A model generated the notes under the pieces. The model was not told the DNA's origin. It saw only the letters and a program-made list of their open reading frames with translations, and ran no database searches. DNA of 41,758 bases. Source: Glycomyces sp. YM15. GTDB lineage: Bacteria > Actinomycetota > Actinomycetes > Mycobacteriales > Micromonosporaceae. Positions 33,189-41,758 of this stretch are shown here, one piece after another. The stretch lies in contig NZ_JAERMK010000003.1 of the NCBI RefSeq assembly GCF_016918015.1, forward strand, positions 267,261-309,018, given 5' to 3'. Position numbers and translations under genes: made by a program. The first letter of the stretch is position 1. Each line of letters opens with the position of its first letter.

Positions 33189-34412
33189 ATGAGTGCCAAC
33201 GACGCGCCTGCCTTCGGTGTCGATTCCGAGGTGGGGCGCCTGCGCAGTGTCATGCTCCACCACCCCGGGGGCGAACTGCGCCGCCTGACCCCGCGCAACA
33301 ACGGGGCGCTGCTGTTCGACGGGATCCCCTGGGTGGAGCGGGCGCAGGCCGAGCACGACCGGTTCGCGGGGACGCTGCTCGAGCACGGCGTCGAGGTCCT
33401 GTACGTCGGCGCGCTGCTCGCGGAATGCCTGGAGCTGCCGGGCGCGCGCGAGGCCGTGAGCGTCTCGGTGACGGCCGACCCGCGGCTGGGGCAGACCCTG
33501 GGGCGCGAACTCGCCGCGTACCTGTCTGACCTCGAGCCGGAACGCCTCGCGGCGGTCCTCGTGGAGGGCTTGACGAAAGAGGAGTTCGGCTCCTCGGCAT
33601 CGTTGCGGCACAAGATGATGCGACCCACCGAATTCGTGATCGACCCGCTGCCGAACATGATGTTCACGCGGGACTCCTCGGTGTGGATCGGCGACGCGGT
33701 GGCCGTGACCAGTCTGGCGATGCCCGCGCGGCGCCGCGAGACCACGTTGACCGGCCTGATCTACCACCACCACCCGCGCTTCGCGGACGTGCCGAAGCTG
33801 TACGACCCTTCGCTCGAGCACCTGGAAGGCGGCGACGTGCTGGCGCTGGCGCCCGGCGTCCTGGCCGTCGGAGTCGGGGAGCGGACCACGCCCGCCGGCG
33901 CGGAGCGCTTGGCGCGCAGGGCCTTCGAGCGGGGCCGGATCCACACGGTGCTGGTCGTCCCGATCGCGCAGCGGCGGGCGACGATGCACCTGGACACGGT
34001 GTGCACGATGGTCGACCGGGAACGGATGGTCATGTACGCCCCGGCCGAGCAGCGCCTGGAGGCGTTCACGCTCACCAGCGCCGACGGCGGCGAGAGCCTC
34101 TCCATCAGCGGCCCCAAGCGGTTCCTGGACGCCGCGGCCGAGGCGATCGGCGTCGACCGGATCGAGATCATCCACACCGGCGAGCGGGATGTGGTGACGG
34201 CCGAACGCGAGCAGTGGGACGACGGCAACAACACGCTCGCCCTCGCACCCGGTGTGGCGGTCGCCTACGAGCGCAACACGGTCACCAACGCGCGCCTCGA
34301 ACGCGCCGGCATCAAGGTCATGACGATCCCGGGCTCCGAACTCGGCTCGGGCCGCGGCGGCCCGAGGTGCATGTCCTGCCCGATCTCCCGCGAGGAGCTG
34401 AACGGGGCGTGA
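33189..34412 (+). CDS. arcA: arginine deiminase
   Basis: A 407-residue enzyme that hydrolyses L-arginine to citrulline and ammonia. The catalytic set is visible: [13 protein letters not shown] (Asp, near 160), LEGGDVLAL (Glu, near 215), TMHLDTVCT (His and Asp, near 270) and the nucleophile Cys in [10 protein letters not shown] near residue 397. Length is close to the family's 400-420. The ATG at 33189 is fixed by the promoter six bases upstream. No carbamoyltransferase, carbamate kinase or arginine/ornithine antiporter is next to it, so a complete ADI operon is absent from this window. It is divergent from a PAS protein and converges with purD. Confidence 0.95.
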   Translation: MSANDAPAFGVDSEVGRLRSVMLHHPGGELRRLTPRNNGALLFDGIPWVERAQAEHDRFAGTLLEHGVEVLYVGALLAECLELPGAREAVSVSVTADPRLGQTLGRELAAYLSDLEPERLAAVLVEGLTKEEFGSSASLRHKMMRPTEFVIDPLPNMMFTRDSSVWIGDAVAVTSLAMPARRRETTLTGLIYHHHPRFADVPKLYDPSLEHLEGGDVLALAPGVLAVGVGERTTPAGAERLARRAFERGRIHTVLVVPIAQRRATMHLDTVCTMVDRERMVMYAPAEQRLEAFTLTSADGGESLSISGPKRFLDAAAEAIGVDRIEIIHTGERDVVTAEREQWDDGNNTLALAPGVAVAYERNTVTNARLERAGIKVMTIPGSELGSGRGGPRCMSCPISREELNGA

Positions 34413-34473
34413 GCCCACCGGTTCGCGGGCAGTGACCGCGCGCACCGGCGATTGACGTGGAAAGCGAGTGAGT

Positions 34474-34494
34474 GCCGCCCCGACCGGGGGCGGC
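34474..34494. terminator. bidirectional terminator between arcA and purD
   Basis: GCCGCCCC (34474-34481) and GGGGCGGC (34487-34494) form a perfect 8-bp stem with a 5-base loop, located between the convergent stop codons. Confidence 0.8.
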
Positions 34495-34514
34495 CTTCAC
34501 GCTGCCCGCGGCGC

Positions 34515-35735
34515 TCAGATGCCGGCGGCGATGTCCTTGCGGTAGTAGCCGCCTTCGAGCTTGACGCCTTCGGCGAGGGCGTAGGCCTCTTGGCGCGCCT
34601 GGGCGACCGAGGCGCCGGTGCCGACGCAGTTGAGGACGCGGCCGCCGGTGGCGATGAGCTGGCCGGTGTTGTCGAGCGCGGTGCCGGCGTGGAAGACCCC
34701 GGCCTCGTCGGCGCCGTAGAGCGGACGGCCGGTGACGGTGTCGCCCGGGTAGCCCTCGTTGGAGACGACGACGCACACGGCCGCGCCTTCACGCCACCAC
34801 AGGCTGCCGAACTTGTCGAGCTTCCCGGTCGCGGCGGCGTGCAGGAGCCCGCCGAGCGGGGTCTCCAGGAGGGCGAGGATCGCCTGGATCTCCGGGTCGC
34901 CGAAGCGGGCGTTGAACTCGACGACCTTGAGGCCCTTCGAGGTCAGGGCCAGACCGCAGTAGAGGGTGCCGACGAACGGGATGCCGCGCCCGGCCAGCTC
35001 GGCCAGGGTCGGCTCGGCGACGCGCTCCATGATCTCGGTGACGAGGTCGTCCGGGGCCCACGGCAGCGGCGTGTACGCGCCCATGCCGCCGGTGTTGGGG
35101 CCGGTGCCGCCGTCGCCGATGCGCTTGAAGTCCTGGGCGGGCAGCAGCGCCCTCGCGTGCGTGCCGTCGCTCACGACGAAGAGGGAGACCTCGGGGCCGT
35201 CGAGGTACTCCTCGACGACGACGCGCTCGCATACGAGCGCGTGGGCGAGGGCCTGCTCGCGGTCCTCGGTGACGACGACGCCCTTGCCCGCGGCGAGGCC
35301 GTCGTCCTTGACGACGTAGGGCGCGCCGAACTCGTCGAGCGCGGCCTCGGCCTCTTCGCGGGTCTTGCAGACGCGCGCGGCGGCGGTCGGGACGCCCGCG
35401 GCGGCCATGACCTCCTTCGCGAAGGCCTTCGAGCCCTCGATGAGGGCGGCTTCGCCGCTCGGGCCGTAGACGGGGATGCCCTTGGCGCGCACCGCGTCGG
35501 CGACGCCCGCGACGAGCGGAGCCTCGGGGCCGACGATGACGAGGTCGGCCGCGGAGGTCACCGCCAGGGACGCCACGGCGGCCGGGTCGGTCTGGTTCAC
35601 CGGCACGCAGTCGCCCAGGGCGGCCATGCCGGGGTTGCCCGGCGCGCAGATGAGCTTGGTGACGGATTCGTCTGCGGCCAGCGACGCCGCGAGGGCGTGC
35701 TCGCGGCCGCCGGTGCCGATCAGGAGTACTCGCAC
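34515..35735 (-). CDS. purD: phosphoribosylamine--glycine ligase
   Basis: A 406-residue ATP-grasp enzyme of purine synthesis step two. It opens with RVLLIGTGGREHALAASLA, has the ATP-binding VVKDDGLAAGKGVVV near residue 145, GGMGAYTP near 217, and the metal-binding VVEFNARFGDPE near 270. The GTG at 35735 is preceded by TAAACT with a 6-base spacer, so the mRNA is probably leaderless. It is divergent from purB across a gap holding repeat copy C. Confidence 0.95.
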   Translation of the reverse strand: MRVLLIGTGGREHALAASLAADESVTKLICAPGNPGMAALGDCVPVNQTDPAAVASLAVTSAADLVIVGPEAPLVAGVADAVRAKGIPVYGPSGEAALIEGSKAFAKEVMAAAGVPTAAARVCKTREEAEAALDEFGAPYVVKDDGLAAGKGVVVTEDREQALAHALVCERVVVEEYLDGPEVSLFVVSDGTHARALLPAQDFKRIGDGGTGPNTGGMGAYTPLPWAPDDLVTEIMERVAEPTLAELAGRGIPFVGTLYCGLALTSKGLKVVEFNARFGDPEIQAILALLETPLGGLLHAAATGKLDKFGSLWWREGAAVCVVVSNEGYPGDTVTGRPLYGADEAGVFHAGTALDNTGQLIATGGRVLNCVGTGASVAQARQEAYALAEGVKLEGGYYRKDIAAGI

Positions 35736-35741
35736 ACCGTC

Positions 35742-35747
35742 AGTTTA
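35742..35747 (-). promoter_or_regulatory. -10 box TAAACT of purD
   Basis: TAAACT on the minus strand lies six bases before the GTG at 35735; leaderless transcript expected. -35 not clear. Confidence 0.55.
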
Positions 35748-35849
35748 CGTGCCGGATACGTGCAGGTAAGCCGCCACGCCGAGTGGTTCCCGGCACTCGG
35801 GACGGCGGGAGCGGGTCGTGAACGGGCGACGCGCTCGCCGCTTGTCCTC

Positions 35850-35938
35850 TTTCGGGTGACAACGGCGCTTCGGGCGCCGGTTCTTGTCGTACCCGCCGGG
35901 GATCGTGGGCATTACGGTCCCCTGGGTGGGTGGGGGCT
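35850..35938 (+). repeat. dispersed intergenic repeat, copy C (diverged)
   Basis: Shares TTTCGGGTGACAA, GCCGGTTCTTGTCG and GTGGGTGGGGG with copies A and B; the middle has diverged. GACAA (35858-35862) pairs with TTGTC (35884-35888), CGGCGC (35863-35868) with GCGCCG (35874-35879), and CGGG (35853-35856) with CCCG (35892-35895). It points to purB. Confidence 0.75.
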
Positions 35939-36099
35939 AGGGATGGTCGAACAGTGACCCACCCTTACTAGGGCGGGCATGCGTGCGGGCCATGCGTGGC
36001 GCGAGCCTCGCAGATCCCGCCGTGACCCGTGCCGCCGACCGGGTCACGGTCGGCAGCCGACCCTGCGCGGTCGGACGCGCGCAGTGCCATGATGGGCGC

Positions 36100-37518
36100 G
36101 TGACTGCGAATGTGCTCGCCGAGCGTTATGCCTCCGCCTCGATGCGCGACATCTGGGACCCCGTCGGCAAGATCAAAGCCGAGCGGCGCCTATGGCTGGC
36201 CGTGCTCAAGGCCCAGCACGACCTGGGCGTCACCGTCCCCGACGGTGTGATCGCCGACTACGAGCGGGTCCTCGACCAGGTCGACCTCGCCTCGATCGCC
36301 GAGCGCGAGCGCGTCACCAAGCACGACGTCAAGGCCCGCATCGAGGAGTTCTCCGCGCGAGCCGGGCACCAGCACATCCACAAGGGCATGACCAGCCGCG
36401 ACCTCACCGAGAACGTCGAGCAGATGCAGGTCCGCCAGTCCCTCGAGCTGGTGCGCGACCGCCTCGTCGCCGCCCTCGTGCGCCTCGCGGCCCGCGCCGC
36501 CCAGCACCGCGACCTCGTCATGGCCGGACGCAGCCACAACGTGCCCGCCCAGGCCACCACCCTCGGGAAGCGCTTCGCGACCTGGGCCGAGGAACTGCTG
36601 GCCGCGCTCGACCGCATCGAGGACCTGCTCAAGCGGTACCCGCTGCGCGGCGTCAAAGGCCCCGTCGGCACCGCCCAGGACATGCTCGACCTCTTCGACG
36701 GCGACACCGCCAAGCTCGCCGAGCTCGAGAGCCGCGTCGCCGGGCACCTCGGCTTCGACCGCGTCATGGACTCGGTCGGCCAGGTCTACCCGCGCTCCCT
36801 CGACTACGAGGTCGGCTCCGCGCTCGTCCAGGCCGTCGCCGGGCCCTCCTCCGCCGCGATCACCATCCGCCTCATGGCCGGGGCCGAGCTCGCCACCGAG
36901 GGCTTCATGCCCGGCCAGGTCGGCTCCTCCGCCATGCCGCACAAGATGAACACCCGCTCCTCCGAGCGCGTCAACGGCCTCGCCGTGGTGGTGCGCGGGT
37001 ACGCCGCGATGCTCGGCGAGCTCGCCGGCGACCAATGGAACGAAGGGGACGTCTCGTGCTCGGTGGTCCGCCGCGTCGCCCTCCCCGACCTGTTCTACGC
37101 CGTCGACGGTCTGTATGAGACGTTCCTCACGATCCTCGACAACTTCGGGGCCTACCCGGCCGTCATCGGCGCCGAACTCGACCGCTACCTCCCCTTCCTG
37201 ACCTCCACAAAGGTCCTCATGGCGGCCGTCAAGCAGGGAGGCGGCCGCGAAGACGCCCACGAGGCCATCAAGGAGCACGCCGTGGCCGTCGCCCGTGCCA
37301 TGCGCGAGAGCGGCCAGCGGGAGAACGACCTGTTCGACCGCCTCGCCGCCGACCCGCGCCTGCCCCTCGACCGGGCCGGCCTCGACGCCCTCGTTGCGAA
37401 TCCGAGTGAATTCATCGGCGCCGCAGGCGATCAGGTGGATCGCGTAGCCGAAAGAGTGGCTTCGGCGGCGAAATCGCACCCCGAGGCCGCGTCCTACCGG
37501 CCGGGAAACATCCTATGA
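36100..37518 (+). CDS. purB: adenylosuccinate lyase
   Basis: A 472-residue enzyme of the fumarase/aspartase superfamily acting twice in purine synthesis: it releases fumarate from SAICAR and adenylosuccinate. The superfamily signature is in GQVGSSAMPHKMNTRSSER (near residue 280). The catalytic loop TSRDLTENVEQMQ (near 95) and AGRSHNVPAQATTLGKRF (near 140) match the family. The GTG at 36100 begins the protein as TANVLAERYAS; a longer frame from 35983 runs through intergenic DNA and is rejected. A CATGAT box lies six bases before the GTG. The purSQL operon follows after 108 bases. Confidence 0.93.
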   Translation: MTANVLAERYASASMRDIWDPVGKIKAERRLWLAVLKAQHDLGVTVPDGVIADYERVLDQVDLASIAERERVTKHDVKARIEEFSARAGHQHIHKGMTSRDLTENVEQMQVRQSLELVRDRLVAALVRLAARAAQHRDLVMAGRSHNVPAQATTLGKRFATWAEELLAALDRIEDLLKRYPLRGVKGPVGTAQDMLDLFDGDTAKLAELESRVAGHLGFDRVMDSVGQVYPRSLDYEVGSALVQAVAGPSSAAITIRLMAGAELATEGFMPGQVGSSAMPHKMNTRSSERVNGLAVVVRGYAAMLGELAGDQWNEGDVSCSVVRRVALPDLFYAVDGLYETFLTILDNFGAYPAVIGAELDRYLPFLTSTKVLMAAVKQGGGREDAHEAIKEHAVAVARAMRESGQRENDLFDRLAADPRLPLDRAGLDALVANPSEFIGAAGDQVDRVAERVASAAKSHPEAASYRPGNIL

Positions 37519-37579
37519 CTCGGCTGTGACCTGGCACCGTCCTCGTAGCTCGGCAGTGGCCCTGGTCAGGGCCGGTGAA

Positions 37580-37585
37580 TATGCT
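37580..37585 (+). promoter_or_regulatory. -10 box of the purSQL operon
   Basis: TATGCT matches TANNNT and lies 42 bases before the purS GTG at 37627, leaving a leader with AGGAG as ribosome-binding site. Confidence 0.4.
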
Positions 37586-37626
37586 TGGCCTGTTGTCCCG
37601 TCCATGTGACCGACAGGAGTGCGCCC

Positions 37627-37872
37627 GTGGCCCGTGTAGTGGTCGACGTGATGCTGAAGTCCGAAATCCTCGACCCCCAGGGTGAGGCCGTCCTCGGGGC
37701 GCTGCCCCGCCTCGGCGTCAACGACGTGTCGTCGGTGCGGATCGGCAAGCGCGTCGAGATCGAGTTCGACGAGAACGCCCAGAACGTCGAGGAGCAGTCG
37801 CGAGTGATCGCCGACCAGCTCCTGGCCAACCCGGTCATCGAGAGCTTCTCGCTGTCGATCGAGGGCGCATGA
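37627..37872 (+). CDS. purS: phosphoribosylformylglycinamidine synthase subunit PurS
   Basis: An 81-residue subunit of the PurSQL complex that makes FGAM from FGAR and glutamine. [20 protein letters not shown] and [17 protein letters not shown] are the conserved parts, forming the ferredoxin-like alpha/beta fold that joins PurQ and PurL. The GTG at 37627 follows AGGAG at 8 bases. Length is exactly typical. The stop overlaps the purQ start (ATGA), so the two are translationally coupled. Confidence 0.95.
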   Translation: MARVVVDVMLKSEILDPQGEAVLGALPRLGVNDVSSVRIGKRVEIEFDENAQNVEEQSRVIADQLLANPVIESFSLSIEGA

Positions 37873-38567
37873 GCGCGCGCGTCGGGGTCGTGACCTTCCC
37901 CGGTTCGCTCGACGACCGGGACGCCGCCCGCGCAGTGCGCCTGGCCGGCGGCGAGCCGGTCGGGCTGTGGCACGACGACGCCGCGCTCGCCAGCGTCGAC
38001 GCCGTGTTCCTGCCCGGCGGATTCTCCTACGGCGACGCCCTGCGCTGCGGCGCCATCGCCCGCTTCTCGCAGGTGATGGACACCGTGAAGGCCGCCGCCG
38101 CCCAGGGGATGCCCGTCCTCGGGGTGTGCAACGGCTTCCAGGTGCTGTGCGAATCGCACCTCCTGCCCGGGGCCCTGGTGCGCAACGCCCACCTGCGCTA
38201 CCGCAACCGCCCCGCGCGCCTGCGCGTCGAGACCGCCCACACGGCGTGGACGCGTCTCTACGAGCCGGGCAGCGAAGTGGTCTTCCCCGCCAAGCACGGC
38301 GAAGGCCGGTACGTCGCCGACGAGGCCGTCCTCGACGAGCTCGAAGCGAGCGGCCGCGTGGTCTTCCGATACCTCGACAACCCGAACGGCTCGATGCGCG
38401 ACATCGCCGGGGTGACCAACGAGGCCGGGAACGTCGTGGGCCTCATGCCCCACCCCGAGCACGCCGTCGACGAGCTGACCGGCCCGTCGACCGACGGGCT
38501 CGGCATTGTCGCCTCCGTCCTGGCCCACCTCACCGGGGCCGTCGACACCAGTGGAGTCAGCCGATGA
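37869..38567 (+). CDS. purQ: phosphoribosylformylglycinamidine synthase subunit PurQ (glutaminase)
   Basis: A 232-residue class I glutamine amidotransferase that supplies ammonia to PurL. It begins [20 protein letters not shown]. The nucleophile is the Cys in [14 protein letters not shown] (near residue 85), and the His-Glu pair is in [13 protein letters not shown] (near 195). Both 5' and 3' ends overlap neighbours by 4 bases (ATGA), giving a tightly coupled purS-purQ-purL operon. Confidence 0.96.
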   Translation: MSARVGVVTFPGSLDDRDAARAVRLAGGEPVGLWHDDAALASVDAVFLPGGFSYGDALRCGAIARFSQVMDTVKAAAAQGMPVLGVCNGFQVLCESHLLPGALVRNAHLRYRNRPARLRVETAHTAWTRLYEPGSEVVFPAKHGEGRYVADEAVLDELEASGRVVFRYLDNPNGSMRDIAGVTNEAGNVVGLMPHPEHAVDELTGPSTDGLGIVASVLAHLTGAVDTSGVSR

Positions 38568-40840
38568 GCCAGCTCAACGTCGCGATCGACACGGTCGGGG
38601 TCGCCGACGCGACCCCCGACGAGAAGCAGCCGTGGCTCGAACTGGGCCTGAAAGAGGACGAGTACCAGCGGATCCGCGAGATCCTCGGGCGCCGCCCCAC
38701 CCAGTCCGAGCTCGCCATGTACTCGATCATGTGGTCCGAGCACTGCTCGTACAAGTCGAGCCGGGTGCACCTGCGCCAGTTCGGCGAGAAGAACCCGAAG
38801 ACCCCGCGCCTGCTCGCCGGGATCGGGGAGAACGCGGGCGTCGTCGCCATCGACGAGAACCTCGCGGTCACCTTCAAGGTCGAATCGCACAACCACCCGT
38901 CGTACGTAGAACCCAAGCAGGGCGCGGCCACCGGCGTCGGCGGCATCATCCGCGACATCATCGCCATGGGCGCCCGCCCGATCGCGGTCATGGACTCCCT
39001 CCGCTTCGGCGCCATCGACCACCCCGACACCGCCCGGGTCCTCCCGGGCGTCGTCGACGGCATCGGCCACTACGGCAACTGCGTGGGCCTGCCCAACATC
39101 GGCGGCGAGACCTACTTCGACCCGTGCTACCAGGGCAACCCGCTCGTCAACGCGCTCAGCGTCGGCGTCCTGCCCCGCTCGCGACTCCAGTCGATGCAGG
39201 CCAGCGGCGTCGGCAACACCGTGATCCTCATGGGCGCCAAGACCGGCCGCGACGGGATCGGCGGCGTCTCCGTGCTCGCCAGCGCCACCTTCTCCGAAAC
39301 CGGTGAAGGCGACGCCCGCCCGAGCGTCCAGGTCGGCGACCCGTTCACCGAGAAGCTGCTCATCGAGGTCTGCCTCGAGCTCTTCGACGCCGGGCTCGTC
39401 GTGGGCGTCCAGGACCTCGGCGGTGCCGGGCTCACCTGCGCGCTCTCCGAGACCGCGGCCGCCGGCGACGGCGGCATGCACGTCGACCTCGAGCGGGTCC
39501 CGCTGCGCGCCAAGGGCATGGAACCGCACGACATCCTCGCCTCGGAGTCGCAGGAGCGGATGCTCCTCATCGTCGACCCCGCCAAAGCCGAGGAAGTGCT
39601 CGCGCGCTCGCGTCGCTGGGGCCTGCTCGCCACCGAGATCGGCACCGTCACCGACACCGGCCGCCTCGTGGTCGACTTCCACGGCCAGACCGTCGTCGAC
39701 GTCCCGCCGAAGTCGCTCGCCGACGAGGGCCCGGTCTACCACCGGCCCATCGCCGAACCGAACGACCTCGCGCTCATCGCCGTCGACCGGGCCGAGACGC
39801 TGCCGCGTCCGTCCACCGACGAGGAGATCCGCCAGACCGTCCTCGACATGGCCGCCAGCCCGAACCTGTGCGACAAGTCCTGGATCACCGAGCAGTACGA
39901 CTCCTCGGTGTTCGGCAACACGGTCCTCGGCACGCCGCACGACGCGGGCGTCATCCGCCTGGACGAGCGCACCGGCGTGGGCATCGCGATCTCCCTGGAC
40001 GGCAACGGCCGCTTCGCGCGGCTCGACCCGTACGTCGGCGCGCAGCTGGCGCTCGCGGAGGCCTACCGGAACGTCGCCGTCACCGGCGCGACCCCGATCG
40101 CCATCAGCGACTGCCTCAACTTCGGCTCGCCGGAGGACCCGCACGTGATGTGGCAGTTCGAGCGGGCCGTCACCGGCATCGCCGACGGCGCGCAGCAGCT
40201 CGGCATCCCGGTCACCGGCGGCAACGTCTCGTTCTACAACCAGACCGGCCGCGACGCGATCCACCCGACGCCCGTCATCGGCGTGCTCGGCGTGATCGAC
40301 GACGTGCACCGCCGCATCCCGCTCGGGCTGGGCAAGACCGGCGACACGATCGCGCTGGTCGGCGAGACCCGAGAGGAGCTCTCGGGCTCCGAATGGGCCT
40401 CGGTGAAGCACGGCCACCTCGGCGGCGTCCCGCCGGTCGTCGACCTCGACCACGAGATGAAGCTCGCCGAGCTCCTCTCGCGCCTGGCCCAGAACGAGCA
40501 GCTCGCCGCCGCGCACGACCTCTCCGAGGGCGGCCTCGCGCAGGCGCTCGTGGAGGCGATCTGCCACTCCGGGCTCGGCGCGCAGGTGCTCCTGCCCGAG
40601 GGCGCGGACCCGTTCACGTACCTGTTCTCGGAGTCGTCCGGGCGGGTGCTCGTGGTGATCCCGCGCGGCCAGGAGCTGGCGGTGCGCACCGCTTGCGAGC
40701 AGCGCGGACTGCCGATCACGCCGCTGGGCGTGGCCGACGCGAACACCGACGGCCTGCACCTGAGGGACCACTTCGACATCGGCCGCGAGGAGCTCGAGGC
40801 GTCCTGGAAGGGCCGCATCGGCGCCCTGCTGGGCGAGTAG
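38564..40840 (+). CDS. purL: phosphoribosylformylglycinamidine synthase subunit PurL
   Basis: A 758-residue small-type PurL, the synthetase subunit. Landmarks: [19 protein letters not shown] (near residue 45), [20 protein letters not shown] (near 105-124, with the catalytic His), [18 protein letters not shown] (near 165), [17 protein letters not shown] (near 258) and [17 protein letters not shown]. The separate PurS and PurQ match the small-PurL arrangement. The ATG at 38564 overlaps the purQ stop. Longer frames across purQ are rejected. A strong terminator follows the stop. Confidence 0.97.
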   Translation: MSQLNVAIDTVGVADATPDEKQPWLELGLKEDEYQRIREILGRRPTQSELAMYSIMWSEHCSYKSSRVHLRQFGEKNPKTPRLLAGIGENAGVVAIDENLAVTFKVESHNHPSYVEPKQGAATGVGGIIRDIIAMGARPIAVMDSLRFGAIDHPDTARVLPGVVDGIGHYGNCVGLPNIGGETYFDPCYQGNPLVNALSVGVLPRSRLQSMQASGVGNTVILMGAKTGRDGIGGVSVLASATFSETGEGDARPSVQVGDPFTEKLLIEVCLELFDAGLVVGVQDLGGAGLTCALSETAAAGDGGMHVDLERVPLRAKGMEPHDILASESQERMLLIVDPAKAEEVLARSRRWGLLATEIGTVTDTGRLVVDFHGQTVVDVPPKSLADEGPVYHRPIAEPNDLALIAVDRAETLPRPSTDEEIRQTVLDMAASPNLCDKSWITEQYDSSVFGNTVLGTPHDAGVIRLDERTGVGIAISLDGNGRFARLDPYVGAQLALAEAYRNVAVTGATPIAISDCLNFGSPEDPHVMWQFERAVTGIADGAQQLGIPVTGGNVSFYNQTGRDAIHPTPVIGVLGVIDDVHRRIPLGLGKTGDTIALVGETREELSGSEWASVKHGHLGGVPPVVDLDHEMKLAELLSRLAQNEQLAAAHDLSEGGLAQALVEAICHSGLGAQVLLPEGADPFTYLFSESSGRVLVVIPRGQELAVRTACEQRGLPITPLGVADANTDGLHLRDHFDIGREELEASWKGRIGALLGE

Positions 40841-40854
40841 CGCAGCGACAGGGG

Positions 40855-40886
40855 AACCGCCCCGGGGCTTCGGCTCCGGGGCGGTT
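40855..40886 (+). terminator. purL operon terminator
   Basis: A 14-bp stem with one G:U pair: arms 40855-40868 and 40873-40886, closed by a TTCG tetraloop, and followed by a short T run. It lies 14 bases past the purL stop. Confidence 0.9.
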
Positions 40887-40984
40887 TCGTATTCGGCGCA
40901 TGGCGAAGACCCGGCGCTCGGCTGGTGAGGATCCCCGGTTCTCCGAGCTACTAATCCGGAACTGTGAAGTTGGTTGTTCTGGTG

Positions 40985-41758
40985 TCATTCCGGTTGGGCG
41001 GCAAGGATGTAGGCGAGTTCGGGGTGGTTGAAGAAGCGCTTGACGGTCTCAGGGAGTTTCTGGAGACTGCGCAGGGCGCTGAGTGCGACCCGGTGCATGT
41101 CGCCTTCGTTCTTGATGACGGCTTTCCCTATGCGGCCGTTCTTAACGGTGTTCCAGACCAGTTCGTCGGGATTGAGCTGGGGCGAGTAGGGCGGCAGGTA
41201 GAACAATCGCAGTCGGCCCTGGGACTCCTCCTCGAACGCCTTGACGATCTTGGCGTGGTGGACACGGGCGTTGTCGACGATGAGGAACACCGGCTTGTCG
41301 GTCGTGGCCATCAATCGCTTGCAGAAGTCGATGAACGCGACCGCGTCGAACGAGCCCGACTGCAGTCGGAACCGCAAGTGCCCTTTGCGGGAGATCGCCG
41401 AGACCATCATGATGGTCTTGCGGCCCCCGACCGGACCGGTAGCGGTCACGACCGGGGTCTGGCCTTTCCTGCCCCAGGTGGTCCCGGCGTGGAACCCCAG
41501 CTGGATGGCGGACTCATCGCCGAAGAAGATCTCGGCGCCTTCCTCGCGGGCCCGGGCGGCGATGACAGGGAAGGTCTCGGTGCGCCATTGCTCGACCACG
41601 GCCGGATCCTGGCGGTCCGAGCGATACCGCGGCCGTTGCGGGGTGAATCCCAGATCGGTGAGGATCTGACCGATCCACTTGGGCGAGAATCCAACCCCGA
41701 ACCGTTCCTTCACCAGGGCTGCAACGATCTCGCGGGTCCACAGGCGCGAATCGAAGCC
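40985..41758 (-). CDS. IS630-family transposase, 5' end beyond the window
   Basis: At least 257 residues of a DDE transposase; the frame stays open to the right edge at 41758, so the start is missing. A helix-turn-helix-like SPKWIGQILTDLGFTPQR is followed by the catalytic residues: first Asp in EIFFGDESAIQLG, second in VFLIVDNARVHH and the Glu in YSPQLNPDELVW. This triad is typical of IS630/Tc1-type elements. The protein ends at AAQPE. Inverted terminal repeats could not be checked because the other end lies outside. It is 98 bases downstream of the purL terminator, so the insertion spared the pur operon. Confidence 0.9.
   Translation of the reverse strand, partial: GFDSRLWTREIVAALVKERFGVGFSPKWIGQILTDLGFTPQRPRYRSDRQDPAVVEQWRTETFPVIAARAREEGAEIFFGDESAIQLGFHAGTTWGRKGQTPVVTATGPVGGRKTIMMVSAISRKGHLRFRLQSGSFDAVAFIDFCKRLMATTDKPVFLIVDNARVHHAKIVKAFEEESQGRLRLFYLPPYSPQLNPDELVWNTVKNGRIGKAVIKNEGDMHRVALSALRSLQKLPETVKRFFNHPELAYILAAQPE

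Larger units (their letters stand above)
35736..36099. other. intergenic region between divergent purD and purB
   Basis: The 364-base gap contains the purD -10 box (35742-35747), repeat copy C (35850-35938) and, before purB, CATGAT (36088-36093) six bases upstream of its GTG. No ORF or RNA gene is supported. Confidence 0.6.

Overview
The window is a high-GC actinobacterial chromosome segment. Gene content and order recall the origin-proximal cluster of Actinomycetota (pcnA / murJ / pseudokinase / sigM / anti-sigma / trxB / trxA). A bacterial proteasome activator, an actinobacterial-type inositol-phosphate synthase and a split purS-purQ-purL operon fit the same phylum. The overall flavour (Glycomycetales or Micromonosporales-like) is inference; no marker here fixes the genus.

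Layout. 1-3.3 kb: a Ddl-like ATP-grasp ligase and a PLP aminotransferase (minus, overlapping), then a GNAT acetyltransferase (plus). 3.4-9.9 kb: minus-strand murJ, pseudokinase with an extracytoplasmic domain, sigM-type ECF sigma, membrane anti-sigma candidate, then trxB-trxA behind a SigR-like promoter. 9.95-16.2 kb: divergent pcnA, a GT87-type membrane protein whose 3' end overlaps pcnA, and a bifunctional penicillin-binding protein with an unusual repeat-rich cytoplasmic tail. 16.4-20.7 kb: padR-ino1 with a perfect operator over the transcription start, an MFS permease and a cyclophilin-like membrane protein. 20.7-24.97 kb (minus): plsC, bpa, tRNA-Leu(CAG), an asparaginase, ygfZ and a Fur-family regulator. 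25-28.9 kb: pabC-like gene and GlcD-like oxidase, convergent around a strongly structured non-coding stretch, then a beta-lactamase-fold lipid- or membrane-anchored hydrolase. 29-33.2 kb: acidic membrane-anchored protein, large GT-C-like membrane protein, PAS-fold protein. 33.2-40.9 kb: arginine deiminase and purine genes purD, purB, purS, purQ, purL. 41-41.76 kb: an IS630-type transposase running off the right edge.

Functional themes are cell-envelope construction (MurJ, PBP, Ddl-like, PlsC, inositol phosphate), redox homeostasis (thioredoxin system under a thiol-stress-type promoter), metal or iron-sulfur homeostasis (Fur, YgfZ), proteasome activation and de novo purine synthesis.

The most interesting unexplained signals are: (i) a roughly 110-bp intergenic repeat present three times (25.0, 27.9 and 35.9 kb), always upstream of a gene in the same relative orientation, with a conserved stem that keeps pairing despite sequence change; (ii) a cluster of three strong hairpins at 26.28-26.39 kb between convergent genes; (iii) a second structured intergenic region at 29.1-29.25 kb; and (iv) a set of seven genes with a TANNNT box exactly six bases before the start codon, implying leaderless mRNAs. 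Most genes are ordinary housekeeping genes. All calls rest on reading motifs by eye; no database search was run.
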